Source of the DNA: Eremophila alpestris peregrina
Taxonomy: Eukaryota; Chordata; Aves; Passeriformes; Alaudidae
Assembly: GCA_009792885.1 (NCBI GenBank)
Contig: WMCF01000055.1
Location: 3,624,890-3,688,889 of the forward strand
Reading direction: 5' to 3'
DNA: 64,000 bases
Position 1 is the first letter of the stretch, and every line of letters begins with the position of its first letter. Below, in pieces: positions 38,509 to 47,885 of this stretch. The notes below the pieces were generated by a model. The model was not told the origin of the DNA. It saw nothing but the letters and a program-made list of their open reading frames with translations, and ran no database searches. The translations under genes were made by a program, and so were the position numbers.

Positions 38509-39067
38509 TGCTGTGATTTCATCCCAGCCCAACACAGCCACTCGTCGCTCCTCCACCAGCTGGATCCTGGGGAGAGGATGGGAAGGGTAAAAGCCAGAAA
38601 ATTTGTGGGTTGAGATAAAGTCAGTTTAACAGGGAAAAACTACACACACAAGCAGAGCAAAACAAGGCATTAATTCACCATTTCCCATGGACAGGCAGGT
38701 GTTCAGCCATGTCCAGGAAAGCAGAGTCCCATCACAGGTAACAGTGGGAAGACAAAACCATCACTTCAAATGTCCCTGCCTTCCTCCACCTTCACCCACT
38801 CTATATTCTGAGCATGATGTCACATGGTCTGGAATAGCCTTTGCTCATTTGGGGTCACCTGTCCTGGCTGTGTCACCTCCCAGGCAGCCCCAACTTCCTC
38901 ACCAGCATGGCTGGCAAGAAAAACAGAGAAGGCCTTGGCTCTGTGTAATCCCTGCTCAGCAAAAACATCTCTGTGGTATCAACCCTGAGTTCAGCACAAA
39001 TCCAAAACACAGCCCCATACCAGCCACTGGGAAAGAAATCAACTGTACTCCAGCCAAATCCAGCACA
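38509..39067 (-). mobile_element. LTR, avian ERVL-like family A (559 bp)
   Basis: Read on the minus strand it starts TGTGCTGG at 39067 and runs through the blocks I know for this bird LTR: a lead block, a stretch with ACAGAGCCAAGGCC, GGACAGGTGACCCC, then the promoter. The promoter has a CRE-like TGACATCA (38815-38822 on +: TGATGTCA), GCTCAG and a TATA-like AATATAG (about 38801-38808). The far end near 38509 corresponds to the family's GGGTTAAACCACGACA end but is worn. No target duplication survives (GCTAT left, TTCCA right). The 138-codon frame at 38687-39103 on + is antisense to the LTR and not a gene. Confidence 0.85.
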
Positions 39068-39270
39068 TTCCATCCCTATCCCATATTATTTACATTATGC
39101 TAAGATCCTTATGCAGTACAACTTCATTGCCCACCACCCCCACTTTCCCTTCTTTACTATACTACATAAATATCATTCACTTAATCTATGGGGCATCCCT
39201 ACAAAATACCCAAAAAACGTCTATTGAACTAATTTAGTCCATGACTTTGGGCTGCTTCTGTAGTGGTGGT
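39068..39270 (-). other. Short sequence between two LTRs, possibly ERV interior
   Basis: In minus orientation this lies immediately upstream of the LTR start at 39067, where the interior end and polypurine tract of a provirus would sit. The abutting bases read GGGATAGGGATGGAA on that strand, which is purine-rich but interrupted by T. It may be retroviral interior or plain host DNA; I see no coding motif. Confidence 0.3.
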
Positions 39271-39274
39271 CACT
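39271..39274. repeat. Target-site duplication CACT, left copy
   Basis: Matches 39722-39725 directly beyond the other end of the LTR. Four bp is the duplication length typical of class I (ERV1, gammaretrovirus-like) integration. Confidence 0.82.
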
Positions 39275-39328
39275 TGATGCCTCAAGTTGTAGGTGTTACA
39301 TTTTCCAGACTCTGTGCTGCCTAGGTGT

Positions 39329-39362
39329 GTAGCTCTAAACTTCATATTAAGTTTAGAGCTAC
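39329..39362. repeat. Perfect 14-bp hairpin inside the ERV1-like LTR
   Basis: Arms 39329-39342 and 39349-39362 are exact reverse complements around a 6-nt CATATT loop. A stem of this length is very unlikely by chance in 64 kb. It sits in the U3 part, upstream of the promoter signals. It could be a structured regulatory site or a snap-back duplication that arose after insertion. Confidence 0.95.
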
Positions 39363-39524
39363 GGGAAATTCTCTTAACAAGATAGGTAGACAAAACAATC
39401 CTTTTCCAGCTTGAGACCAAGGTTACAAGCCTCAGGGCCAAAACACATAAACAACAGAGAACTGAAGAGAGCAAACTGGGAGGATGAGACTTTATAACCT
39501 AAAGCTGTAATTGGATAATTAACC

Positions 39525-39556
39525 CCAATATGCAAATGGACCTAAAACTTATAGAA
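39525..39556 (+). promoter_or_regulatory. LTR promoter: CCAAT, octamer and TATA-like box
   Basis: CCAAT directly followed by ATGCAAAT, then TATAGAA 12 bp later. The octamer is the site of POU-family factors. This is the core promoter of the surrounding LTR, read in + orientation. Whether it is active is unknown. Confidence 0.7.
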
Positions 39557-39656
39557 GTATGAAACCTCATGACCTGTCATCCATTTTGTGACCATCTTGG
39601 GTGCAGCCCTTGGCCAGGCTCTTGTGCTGCCCAAGGTGTACCCTCTGAGGCCTTTT

Positions 39657-39662
39657 AGTAAA
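39657..39662 (+). terminator. LTR polyadenylation signal (AGTAAA)
   Basis: AGTAAA, a known variant of AATAAA, lies about 60 bp before the LTR end and is followed by TACTTTATTCTTTAACTCTGT, a T-rich downstream element. Position and order fit the R/U5 boundary of the LTR. Confidence 0.65.
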
Positions 39663-39721
39663 TACCTACTTTATTCTTTAACTCTGTCTAGTCTCTGTTC
39701 TAGGTCAGCCTCTAGGCATCA

Positions 39722-39725
39722 CACT
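39722..39725. repeat. Target-site duplication CACT, right copy
   Basis: Identical to 39271-39274; it directly follows the AGGCATCA end of the LTR. Confidence 0.82.
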
Positions 39726-39949
39726 CAGGACAGGAGAGGTGGTGTGTTACATGGAGTTACCGGGCACCAAAGCCAGCTCAGGCCAGGTCTCTACTGCACT
39801 GCAACTTTGTCTTGTAAGGCTTATCCTCCACAGGTTTGCTTGGTTTCTGTTACAGTAATTCCTTGTAACATACAACTCAAATTGCAACCATTTAAAGGTA
39901 CATTCATTGCAATCTCCATCCCTGGTCCTTTTGGGCCATGTTTATCTGG
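39726..39949. other. Sequence between LTRs, origin unresolved
   Basis: Continuous in composition with the LTR-like sequence that follows and may belong to it, or be ERV interior. Removing the ERV1-like insertion joins this stretch to 39068-39270. I recognise no motif that settles it. Confidence 0.35.
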
Positions 39950-40473
39950 TTTAATGTTATGATGAACTCCTCCTCTTTTCCCCAGCCTGGGTTCAACAGA
40001 GTCCTGCTATCGTCCACACCATGGTCTTCCACAGACTTCAGGGGGACAGCTGCTTCACCATGGTCTTTATCACAGGCTGGAAGGGAATCTTCGCTATCCC
40101 CTGATCCAGCATGGTGTCCCAGACACAGGGGACAGTCCTCTCTGAACTCTTCCAACATGGGTCCTTCCCACAGGCTGCAGTTCTGCACCAACTGCTCCAG
40201 CATGCTTCCCCCATGATGTCACAAGCCCTGCCAGCAAACCTGCTCCATCACAGGCATCTCATGGGGTCACACCCTTCTTCAGGCATCCACCTGCTCTGAC
40301 AGGGAGTTTCCACAGGCTGCAGGTCGATCTCCTCCACTGTCTACTCATTCACAAGTCACAATCCTTTCCACTCAAGTGGAGACTGAAGTCCCAGCCTGTC
40401 CAGCACAGAAACACAGAAACTGCAGCCATACCCTGGCCACCTGCCAGCCCAGGCACATCCATGGCACAATACA
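39950..40473 (-). mobile_element. LTR, avian family B, degenerate, with internal repeats
   Basis: The right end CAATACA at 40467-40473 corresponds to the TGTATTG start of a bird LTR family when read on the minus strand. The body shows its hallmark degenerate repeats: GGTCCTTCCCACAGGCTGCAG, CAACTGCTCCAGCATG, TGCCAGCAAACCTGCTCCA, CCACAGGCTGCAGGT and CACCATGGTCTT. The 5-mer after the end is TTGAG; no partner was found on the left, so the left boundary (about 39950) is only approximate. Overlapping frames on both strands between 39904 and 40299 arise from these repeats and are not genes. Confidence 0.75.
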
Positions 40474-40692
40474 TTGAGGTGATAAGAGGTACAGCATCAC
40501 AGCAAGAAGTGAAAGCCACTTTCACAAGCGCTAGACTCTAACAGACAGTCACGGAAGCAAGCCCCATGGCAAGCACAGGAGCCTGCTCATTACTGGCTAA
40601 ACAGCACTACCAGACATAAATTCAGTCTGGCACATCCCATCAGGTCTGTCATCTCAAACCCTACCAGCCTATCACTGGGCACCAAAAGAGAC

Positions 40693-40902
40693 TGTGTGGG
40701 TTTTGGACCTGTATTACCCAGTTCAGTGTCTCCACCAAGAGTCTCCCCACACCACTGTCCCCCTCCCGTGACAGGATGGAGAGAACTGGAAGCACAAAAG
40801 CAAAGAACACTGGTTGAGATAAGAAATGTAAGGGATATAGAATAACCTCTGGGTCCTGACCACTGCAAAAAAATTAACCCTATCCTGGCCAGAAGCAGGA
40901 CA
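40693..40902 (-). mobile_element. Internally deleted LTR related to family A (210 bp)
   Basis: Read on the minus strand it starts TGTCCTGC at 40902, continues with the GGCCAGGATAGGGTTAA block of the bird ERVL-like LTRs, and then jumps to the far-end blocks (TTATCTCAACC, TTCTCTCCATCC, GGGAGGGGG). The middle promoter region is missing. The far end, TGTGTGGGTTTT at 40693, resembles the worn TGTCGTGGTTTAA terminus. No target duplication is visible. The minus-strand frames at 40590-40923 overlap it and are not genes. Confidence 0.7.
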
Positions 40903-43900
40903 GTTATTGACACCTATTGCCAAAATTCCTTCACTAACACAATCAGATTGTTGCCTTTTTTGAAAGCTAGTGTTAGCATTTACTTAAGCATCTTTCTAGA
41001 TAATATCTCTTTTACAGTTTACTTGATCCAAAACTTTGTCTGCTCATATTTGAAAATTGGAGGATCTCTAAATCTCCTTTGAAAAACTGTGATGTTTGAA
41101 TCAATAGGAAGATTTAATGCATTTCCCTGCAGGAATGTATGAGGGGTGTAATTACCACCTGTGACACTAGCTACCTGATTCTTGAACCAACGAAAACAAA
41201 TGTTATCTAGTGCCTAGTAGCCAGCCCACACCCAGGCCACTGCAGCATGTGTTATGGTGATAGTTGCTGATGGGCAGACTGAGATTTCCAGTTGTATCAG
41301 TGGAAGATGATTCATCCAGCAAGTTGTGCCATAGTCCACACATATTCCAGGAGACCCAGATATTTGTCTTGTGTCTTTCAGAATAAAGAAAGTGCATACA
41401 GGAATTTAAGAAATTCTTTCTCTATTTCCACAGAAAAGACTTGTAAATGTTCTACCTCCTACTTTCCTCTGTACCATGAATGCTTCTCAGCTGTGCAGAC
41501 ACTGCAGATGCTGATGCTAACAGCAGATATATACCAAAAAATGAGGGCCTTTACAGTACCTTGACTACCTTGAGAATCACAAAAATCTGTAACTACAGTT
41601 TGCAAGTCAGAAAATTGTAGCAACTCTATGATCAGTATGATAACCCGACATTGCCAAGGAGATGACAGATTTCTCATTTCTCCAGGCAGTAAAGGTACAT
41701 ACTCAATGTTTTCTAGACTAATTTGATGCCTCTTGCTGATTATTGTATGATGTTAGCAATAAAAATTATCAGAATTTTTGTATTCACAAATCATCAGCAG
41801 CATCCCTCACATGTGCAGTACTATCTAGACATTTCTGAAATGGAATCTTGGGAACAGACAGGAGTTGAGGGCCAGGTAATACCTCTACTTGACCTTCTGG
41901 TGCAACAGGGGCCACACAGGAGCTGGGGAGAGCACCCAGAACCCTGCCTTTGACCCATCCATCTCCCACATTTTAAATTAATCTCTCAATAGATCACAGC
42001 ATGTTACAAAGGGTTGGGATTGACAGGAGAGGTAAAAACAAAAAAAAGTGCAAGTGTTGCAGCCTCATTAGGATTCCTCTCTCAAAGACTCCACACAGCT
42101 TTGTCTTTTGAAGAGTGAAAGCCACTTAACAAGTCAGCAATAGCTTTCCCCCCCGCCCCCAGAACAGCTATGGTAACAGTCTTCAGTGCACAAACATGTT
42201 TCTTGAACTACTTTCCCAAGTCCCTACTAATGCAAACCTGTGGAGTGAAATAAATGCAAGACAGCTCTTTTGTCTCCCTGGGGTTTTTTAAACACTCCAC
42301 ATGACATATATATCACTCCTGTTTCCTGTCTTTTGCTGTCTGTTAGAAATTATTCATCAAAATACACATTTCAGAGATTAGGGATGAATAGTTCATGCAA
42401 CTAAATCCACAGAATCAGCTGCACAACTGCAGTCAAAGTTAACCAAAGATTTCAGAGATTTTTGCTCTAGAGAAGCCAGCTGGCAGTGCACTTTGACATG
42501 CATTTGTTTGAGCCCTTGAACAAACTTTTCACAGTTAACAGGAATGCCTTAGGATGGTTACACAATTATGCTAATAAGGGGCCAGAACAAAATCAATTTA
42601 CCCACCCCAAATAAACAATTGTAGCTCTTCTCATTTTTAGAGACTGGCAGGCAGAAGTGTTGATTTTCCCCTTCACTCCCATTTTGTCTGAAAATCTGGA
42701 CACGAACCCCTCCCAGCACTTAGCTGTCCTTATTGGAGTGTCTGCAGGGAAGTGCGCTCAGTGCCACATCTGGACTGGGCAGCCAGTGCTGTTGCTTCAG
42801 CAACATCGTGGCTACTGCATCCAGCATGAAAAAATTCATATCAAAATAGCACAACCACAGAAATAAAATGACTTAAGCTTGGTCATATAGATGTTACATA
42901 CTAAAACTAGATGGTCTGATACCCTTTTGCCTTGCCTAGCCTGAAGGAAAATATATGATTGTGTATAAGCAAGGTGCAAGGGGCAGGCTACCTCAGGCCC
43001 TTTCTCAGCAGCAGGTCTAACAGGTTATATAATCCTCTGCAGGAATTTGATCCTTTCTGTGCAACTTTCAGCTGCCAAGCCTCAGGGCTCTGTTACAAAA
43101 ATCACTAAGACATTAAACATTTGCTTTGAAACCTTTCTGCTGTACTGTATCCTCCTGAAACATGAACCTTGGCCATAATGGGCAGGAAGCATGAACTCAT
43201 TAACAAAATTCTAAAAAATAAATGCATTTCTGTTTAAAAAAATCACAACTGAAGCATTCATCTCAAAAGTAAATGAATGAAAACAAAGAAAATGTCAGGT
43301 TTTGAGATTTCTACTGATAAAACCTGTATGCTAGTCGTATTAAGATATTTATTATCCCAATTCTTATGCATACACAAGTTACTACATTGTGGAATCAGGG
43401 ATGAAAATAAAGTACTTACAAGTTAATACACATTTGCTTCATACACAATTCTAAACACAAGGTAAATCTAGCCATTTTTGAAGGGCTGATAATGCCAGAA
43501 TTGTTTCCCTTCTCCCTGCTCCATCCCTTTGCTCCTGTAAGAAATTTGAATTGAAGAAGCAGAAACCATACTGTCCTCCCAAAAGCACACCACTGACATA
43601 GCTGACATTGCCTGCATATGTAAAATCCCACATTTTATTTATAAAGCATAGGAAGTCTTAAGCATTTTAGAAAGTCTCAAGATGACAAAAGTCAAATAAA
43701 TATACATGCTTAGGGGCAGCATATACAGTGCTGTGTTCACTTGAAAGATGCTCAGGGACTCAACACTTCAAGAAATCCATGAATTTCTAAAACACATCAT
43801 CCTTGCCCTTCGAACAGAGACAGAGAGGTGAGCTCAGAGCAGAAAGCCTTTCTAACACCCATGGAAGGAAGAGGACCATTTAGAAGCAGTGGCTGGAAAG

Positions 43901-44823
43901 CCCCCAGCACAGGACCCATCAGTGGCACCAATTTCCCTGAAAAGCACAGAGCTCTTTGGAAAGGAACCACAGGATTAAGAAGTCTGATTTCTCATTATTT
44001 GAATACTATCTACTTAAATTTAGTAAATGTAGATAGAGGCCTACATGCCCCAGAGATGAGAACAAAGTACAGCATAAAAACCTTCTCTCAGGATGGCCTG
44101 AAGGTCAACATAATTAGCAAAAAGCTTTTCCATTGCTTTCTTCCCTCTTCTTTACTTTGTAAGCAGAATAAATTAAAAAAAACCTAACCTGGAACAACGT
44201 GTTTTCTATCAGACACTGACAAATTGACAGGGAAGGGAGAACAGTCACATTTCTAAGATCACTTTGTGGTTTTTTACATGTACAAGAGAAACATCAGTGA
44301 TCTAAAAGTATTATACAGAATATGACTGATTTAACTGGTGCTACTGAAGCATAGAAAATAAAACACCTTGCATGTTCAGTAAGTCGTTCTATGTACAAAT
44401 CATAGAGAGGCGTTAAGAACTACGTGTGGCAATCAGAGTTCTCAAGCAGGACACATTTATGTGAGTAAAAACAACAGGAGGTCCCCGTGATCCCCAACAG
44501 CCTGATGGGACAAGAGCTTTGCAGTGCTTTGGTCTATCTTGGCATCTGATCAGGGCAGGAGAGCAAAAGGTGATCAGTAGTGGCACAGGTCAGCAGCACA
44601 TCTACAGAAGCATAAATGAGAATGTGTCTACATCACTTATGATCTAACTTCAGTGAGTTAATTAGTTAGAAAAAAACTTGTGCAACCAAGCCTGACTATG
44701 GAAAGTATTTTCAGTGGAGCAGTTCTGATATTTAAAAAGGGAAAAAAAGTGTTCTTGCAAAGACCCATTTTGCAAGTGTAACAGTTTTATTTACCCTTTA
44801 AGAGTAGACAGAGAAGAAAACTT

Positions 44824-44849
44824 ATGATTCAGAAATAATTCTGAATCAT
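44824..44849. repeat. Perfect hairpin, 11-bp arms, ATAA loop
   Basis: ATGATTCAGAA (44824-44834) and TTCTGAATCAT (44839-44849) are exact reverse complements around ATAA. It sits in unique sequence and does not coincide with a repeat. It is too short for a microRNA precursor as seen. Confidence 0.9.
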
Positions 44850-45077
44850 TTTCCCCTGAACTACCCTTAGAGGACAGTATTCAGCCTGCTGTACTAAGGA
44901 TTAACATGACAATATAACTCCTGCACACAAATATTTCTAACTAAATTCTCAACTAAATTCTCTAATTCAAACATTTATGGTGCCTTTAATCCAAATCAAC
45001 TGAATATCAGCATAACAATCTAATGGAGAATCTGATCTACGAACCAGCATAGTTCTAGAAATACACTCTAAAGTGGA

Positions 45078-45112
45078 TGTATATATGTATATAAATATAT
45101 ATACATGCATAC
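45078..45112 (+). repeat. TA/GTAT-rich microsatellite
   Basis: Degenerate TATATG/TATATA units ending in ACATGCATAC. Confidence 0.75.
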
Positions 45113-47152
45113 AAATGCAACTACACCCAATCCAGTACATTTTGCTATTTGATGATTCATTAACACAAATTTAATCACAGGCATATTCAGCTCCCCATTA
45201 TACGCACTTATATGTAATTTTTAAAATATTTAAACCCAGATTTTTTCCCACATCTAACCCATCTAACAGCATCTACCCCATTTTTTCCCTTCACTCATAT
45301 GGAAGAAAAATGCTCATATCCATAAAAATGGGTGTGTCTTTAGGAATCAGAACATTTTCAGCTAATTGGCAAATAGAGAGTCTATTATTCAGATTTTAGT
45401 AAGCCTAAATGAATAAGCATGAGAGAAGAAATTTGGTTTTGTAGGGACCAGGTTCACATTCTACTGAACAGAAAGTGGTTTGCCTGAGTCATGGACTTCA
45501 GAATTCAGCCTTTGAGTAGCACAGTGAAAGAGCTATGAACAACTATTGCGTCAAAATTTTGTTTGGAGAAAGCCCAAAAGCTTCTTTTTGTGTAATTCAT
45601 GTAAGTCTTGAACTTCTGACATTCATCAACACAGTGCTTACATACCCTACAAAACAAAATCTTATGTCATGCATCATTAGATGATTTCACACTGCTCCCC
45701 CAGTCTGGCTCACTGATGTTAAACACTGTCTTGGAAGATCTCTTTGTACAATTTGGTAGTCTCAATATCACACTTGTAGTGCAATGAGTCAAAGATAACT
45801 TATGCTATAGGCCAAATAATTCTTAAACTATACCTCTTTGGGTATTTTTTTTTTGTCTATTTATTTTCTGTACTTAATTTACAGTTATTTTTTAAAGAGT
45901 CACAGACCACCACCTAGGAGAGGTTATGTGCCCTCCCCACCTATTCAACCAAAAAGGGGAAGCAGGCTCAACCAAACTTCATGTAAGTCCAAAAGTCAGT
46001 GTATTTGGCTGGTTTCTTCCTCAAGCCATCAGAACCCTAATCCAAAAATAGCTCACACTTAAGGGGCAGATAGACTTGATAAGCCACCTGCTGCTCATCG
46101 TAAGGCAAGACTCCATAAATGGGAAAGGCAACCTACTGAGGGAAGGGAGCCATAATTTTCATTTTAAACAATTTCATTTTAAAAAGCATTAATGGTTTTC
46201 ACTGACTCAAAAGTATGGCCATGATTGTTACCTTCTGTGGAGTTTTATTCTGCCATCCCCCCTGGGGGTGGGATGAGAACCTCCACAGGATAGCAGGACA
46301 ATGGCTGACTCACCCTGACTCCCCATCAACACCGTGGCCCATTCCTACTGATAGGAAAATCTTTTATAACACAAGTCACCCCAAGAGTTTATGTTCTGCA
46401 ACAGACAGAACAGCACTGCAATTAAAGATGAGTAGACTGAGAACAGAAGTTACTTTTGAACCACAAAAAAACATTTCATTTTTTTAGTTTTGCTATATTT
46501 CTGCAGAAGGCTTTACATCATGTCTAGTGTAACTCACGGCTTGGCTTTCCCTATTTCAACTGTTCTACTTTATAAAATATTCAAATTCAGGGAGACAAAG
46601 TATTTTAAGAGCTTGGATAGAGTGAAGGAATGTTCATAAATTCACAGAAACAATGAAACTACATTACTAATTTCCTTAATTCAATTTTACTAACACAGAA
46701 GGAATTATTTCCCTTTTTTCCTAGATTTAGTGCATGACTAAATTCCTAGGCTTGAATTGTTGTAGGGTTTTGCTTGTTTTTCTCCTCTGTAAGGAAACAG
46801 AAAAGTGACAGTATCTCTCATTGCTTACATGGTCAATTACAAATCACTCTCCCATATCCCTACCCACTCTTTATTAAGAGCAGAGCATAGATTTTTGACC
46901 CTGCTCCAGAGGATCTTTGTCTTCAGCAAGGAAACTAGTGAATGAGCAGGTCCCTCACTGGGCAGTGTATAATGGGTGAATAAAGCTCACTACCCATTTA
47001 AATTACATATTCAAGTGACTACATTTGGATGCACTCCATTTTTTTCTTCCATCTTTCATTCTTGTTTCAGCTCAGAATTAAAACTGAGTCCATACACAAT
47101 TCCTAAATGCTTTAATGAGGATGGTTAGCTAGTGAATTATCAAAAGGTTACA

Positions 47153-47158
47153 GAAACT
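47153..47158. repeat. Target-site duplication GAAACT, left copy
   Basis: Identical to 47880-47885. Six bp is the integration footprint typical of class II (ERVK, beta/alpha-retrovirus-like) elements. Confidence 0.93.
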
Positions 47159-47211
47159 TGTAAGAGCCTAAATGAGAGATGCAGGACTCCAGACAGCTCC
47201 TCAAAATGCTG

Positions 47212-47217
47212 TTTATT
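47212..47217 (-). terminator. AATAAA polyadenylation signal of the ERVK-like LTR
   Basis: AATAAA on the minus strand, followed by CAGCATTTTGAGGAG, roughly 50 bp before the LTR end. Its place downstream of the TATA box defines the R region. Confidence 0.8.
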
Positions 47218-47360
47218 ACACAGTTACAGCAGTAGTGGGTCGTGGGTGTAGCAAGCCCGAAGCTGCTGGCTACAGGCAAGCCTGAAGTCAAAAGCCCATC
47301 AGCTGCCAGCTGCAGCTGATAGACAAGTCTGAAGCCACTTTAGTTCTGGTTACACAGTGC

Positions 47361-47370
47361 ATTATATATT
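47361..47370 (-). promoter_or_regulatory. TATA box of the ERVK-like LTR
   Basis: AATATATAAT on the minus strand, about 145 bp upstream of the polyadenylation signal, which is the spacing expected between the promoter and the R end of this LTR class. Confidence 0.65.
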
Positions 47371-47558
47371 TTTCTTTACTGAGCATCTTAATACATAACA
47401 ATCAATCAATATCTTACACAATACTTTTAAATTTGCCTATAGCCTATCCAAACTACTAAAATTACCTTTTTTTGTTAGTAACTATTTAATTTTATGAGTT
47501 AGTACGTCACATTTTAAGCTCAAAGTTCCTTTTCTGTTCTCTTGCAGTGGAACATTCT

Positions 47559-47639
47559 TCTACTTGCTAAAAACATCTTTTTGTTTGCCTATGCTTTTGC
47601 TAAGACTTATTTCTACTTGGTAATAGCATCTTTTTGTTT
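47559..47639 (-). repeat. Direct repeat in U3 of the ERVK-like LTR
   Basis: A 28-bp block at 47559-47586 recurs at 47612-47639 with three mismatches, a period of 53 bp. On + both begin TCTACTTG and end CATCTTTTTGTTT. Duplicated U3 blocks often act as enhancers in retroviral LTRs; that role is inferred here. Confidence 0.85.
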
Positions 47640-47879
47640 ATGATCAACATTTCCTTTGCTCTTATTCATAAAACTTTCTTTCCAGTTCATTCAACATTTG
47701 CCTCCTCAGTTAACTGGTAACAACTGGTTCAGCAATCCTTACTTTTAGAAATCTTCTATTCTTCTACATCAATGCTTACTTTCATCTTCACTTCTCTTAC
47801 CATCTCTACATTCAAAGAGCTTTCTGCTAAGCATTCATATCTATACAGTTTTCCTGTTAAACTTTCATCCTTCCCAACA

Positions 47880-47885
47880 GAAACT
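47880..47885. repeat. Target-site duplication GAAACT, right copy
   Basis: Exact partner of 47153-47158, directly after the LTR edge at 47879. Confidence 0.93.

Larger units (their letters stand above)
39275..39721 (+). mobile_element. Solo LTR, ERV1-like, complete (447 bp)
   Basis: It begins TGATGCCT and ends AGGCATCA, a perfect 8-bp terminal inverted repeat, and is flanked by CACT on both sides. Transcription signals in + orientation are in the right order: CCAAT (39525-39529), an octamer ATGCAAAT (39530-39537), a TATA-like TATAGAA (39550-39556) and an AGTAAA polyadenylation signal (39657-39662) followed by a T-rich stretch. That gives U3, a short R and a short U5, as in gammaretrovirus-like LTRs. 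A perfect 14-bp hairpin lies in U3. No viral coding sequence adjoins it. The frame at 39588-39962 runs across the LTR edge and is not a gene. Confidence 0.92.
40903..47152. other. Anonymous AT-rich sequence
   Basis: I find no gene and no recognisable mobile element in about 6 kb. It contains a C-rich tract at 42149-42161, a TA/GTAT microsatellite at about 45078-45110, a perfect hairpin at 44824-44849 and a paired TTTCATTTTAAA word near 46155-46180. The 119-codon frame at 43828-44187 on + has no recognisable domain. Confidence 0.5.
47159..47879 (-). mobile_element. Solo LTR, ERVK-like, complete (721 bp)
   Basis: On the minus strand it starts TGTTGGGAAGG at 47879 and ends CTCTTACA at 47159, with perfect 6-bp GAAACT duplications on both sides. 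Signals in minus orientation are in order: an AATATATAAT TATA box (47361-47370 on +), a GC-richer R region with CTGCAGCTGGCAGC-type words, and an AATAAA polyadenylation signal (TTTATT on + at 47212-47217) about 145 bp downstream. U5 is then short and ends at 47159. U3 carries two copies of a 28-bp block 53 bp apart. No gag, pol or env sequence adjoins it, so this is a solo LTR. The exact duplication and undamaged signals suggest it is among the younger insertions here. Confidence 0.95.

Noticed and set aside
38687..39103. 138-codon + frame as a gene
   Set aside because: It lies antisense within the family A LTR at 38509-39067; the frame is a by-product of that repeat.
45721..45760. LTR start suggested by TGTCTTGGAAGATC near 45728
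   Set aside because: Only the first eight bases match the LTR terminus; the rest of the family sequence and a matching far end are absent.
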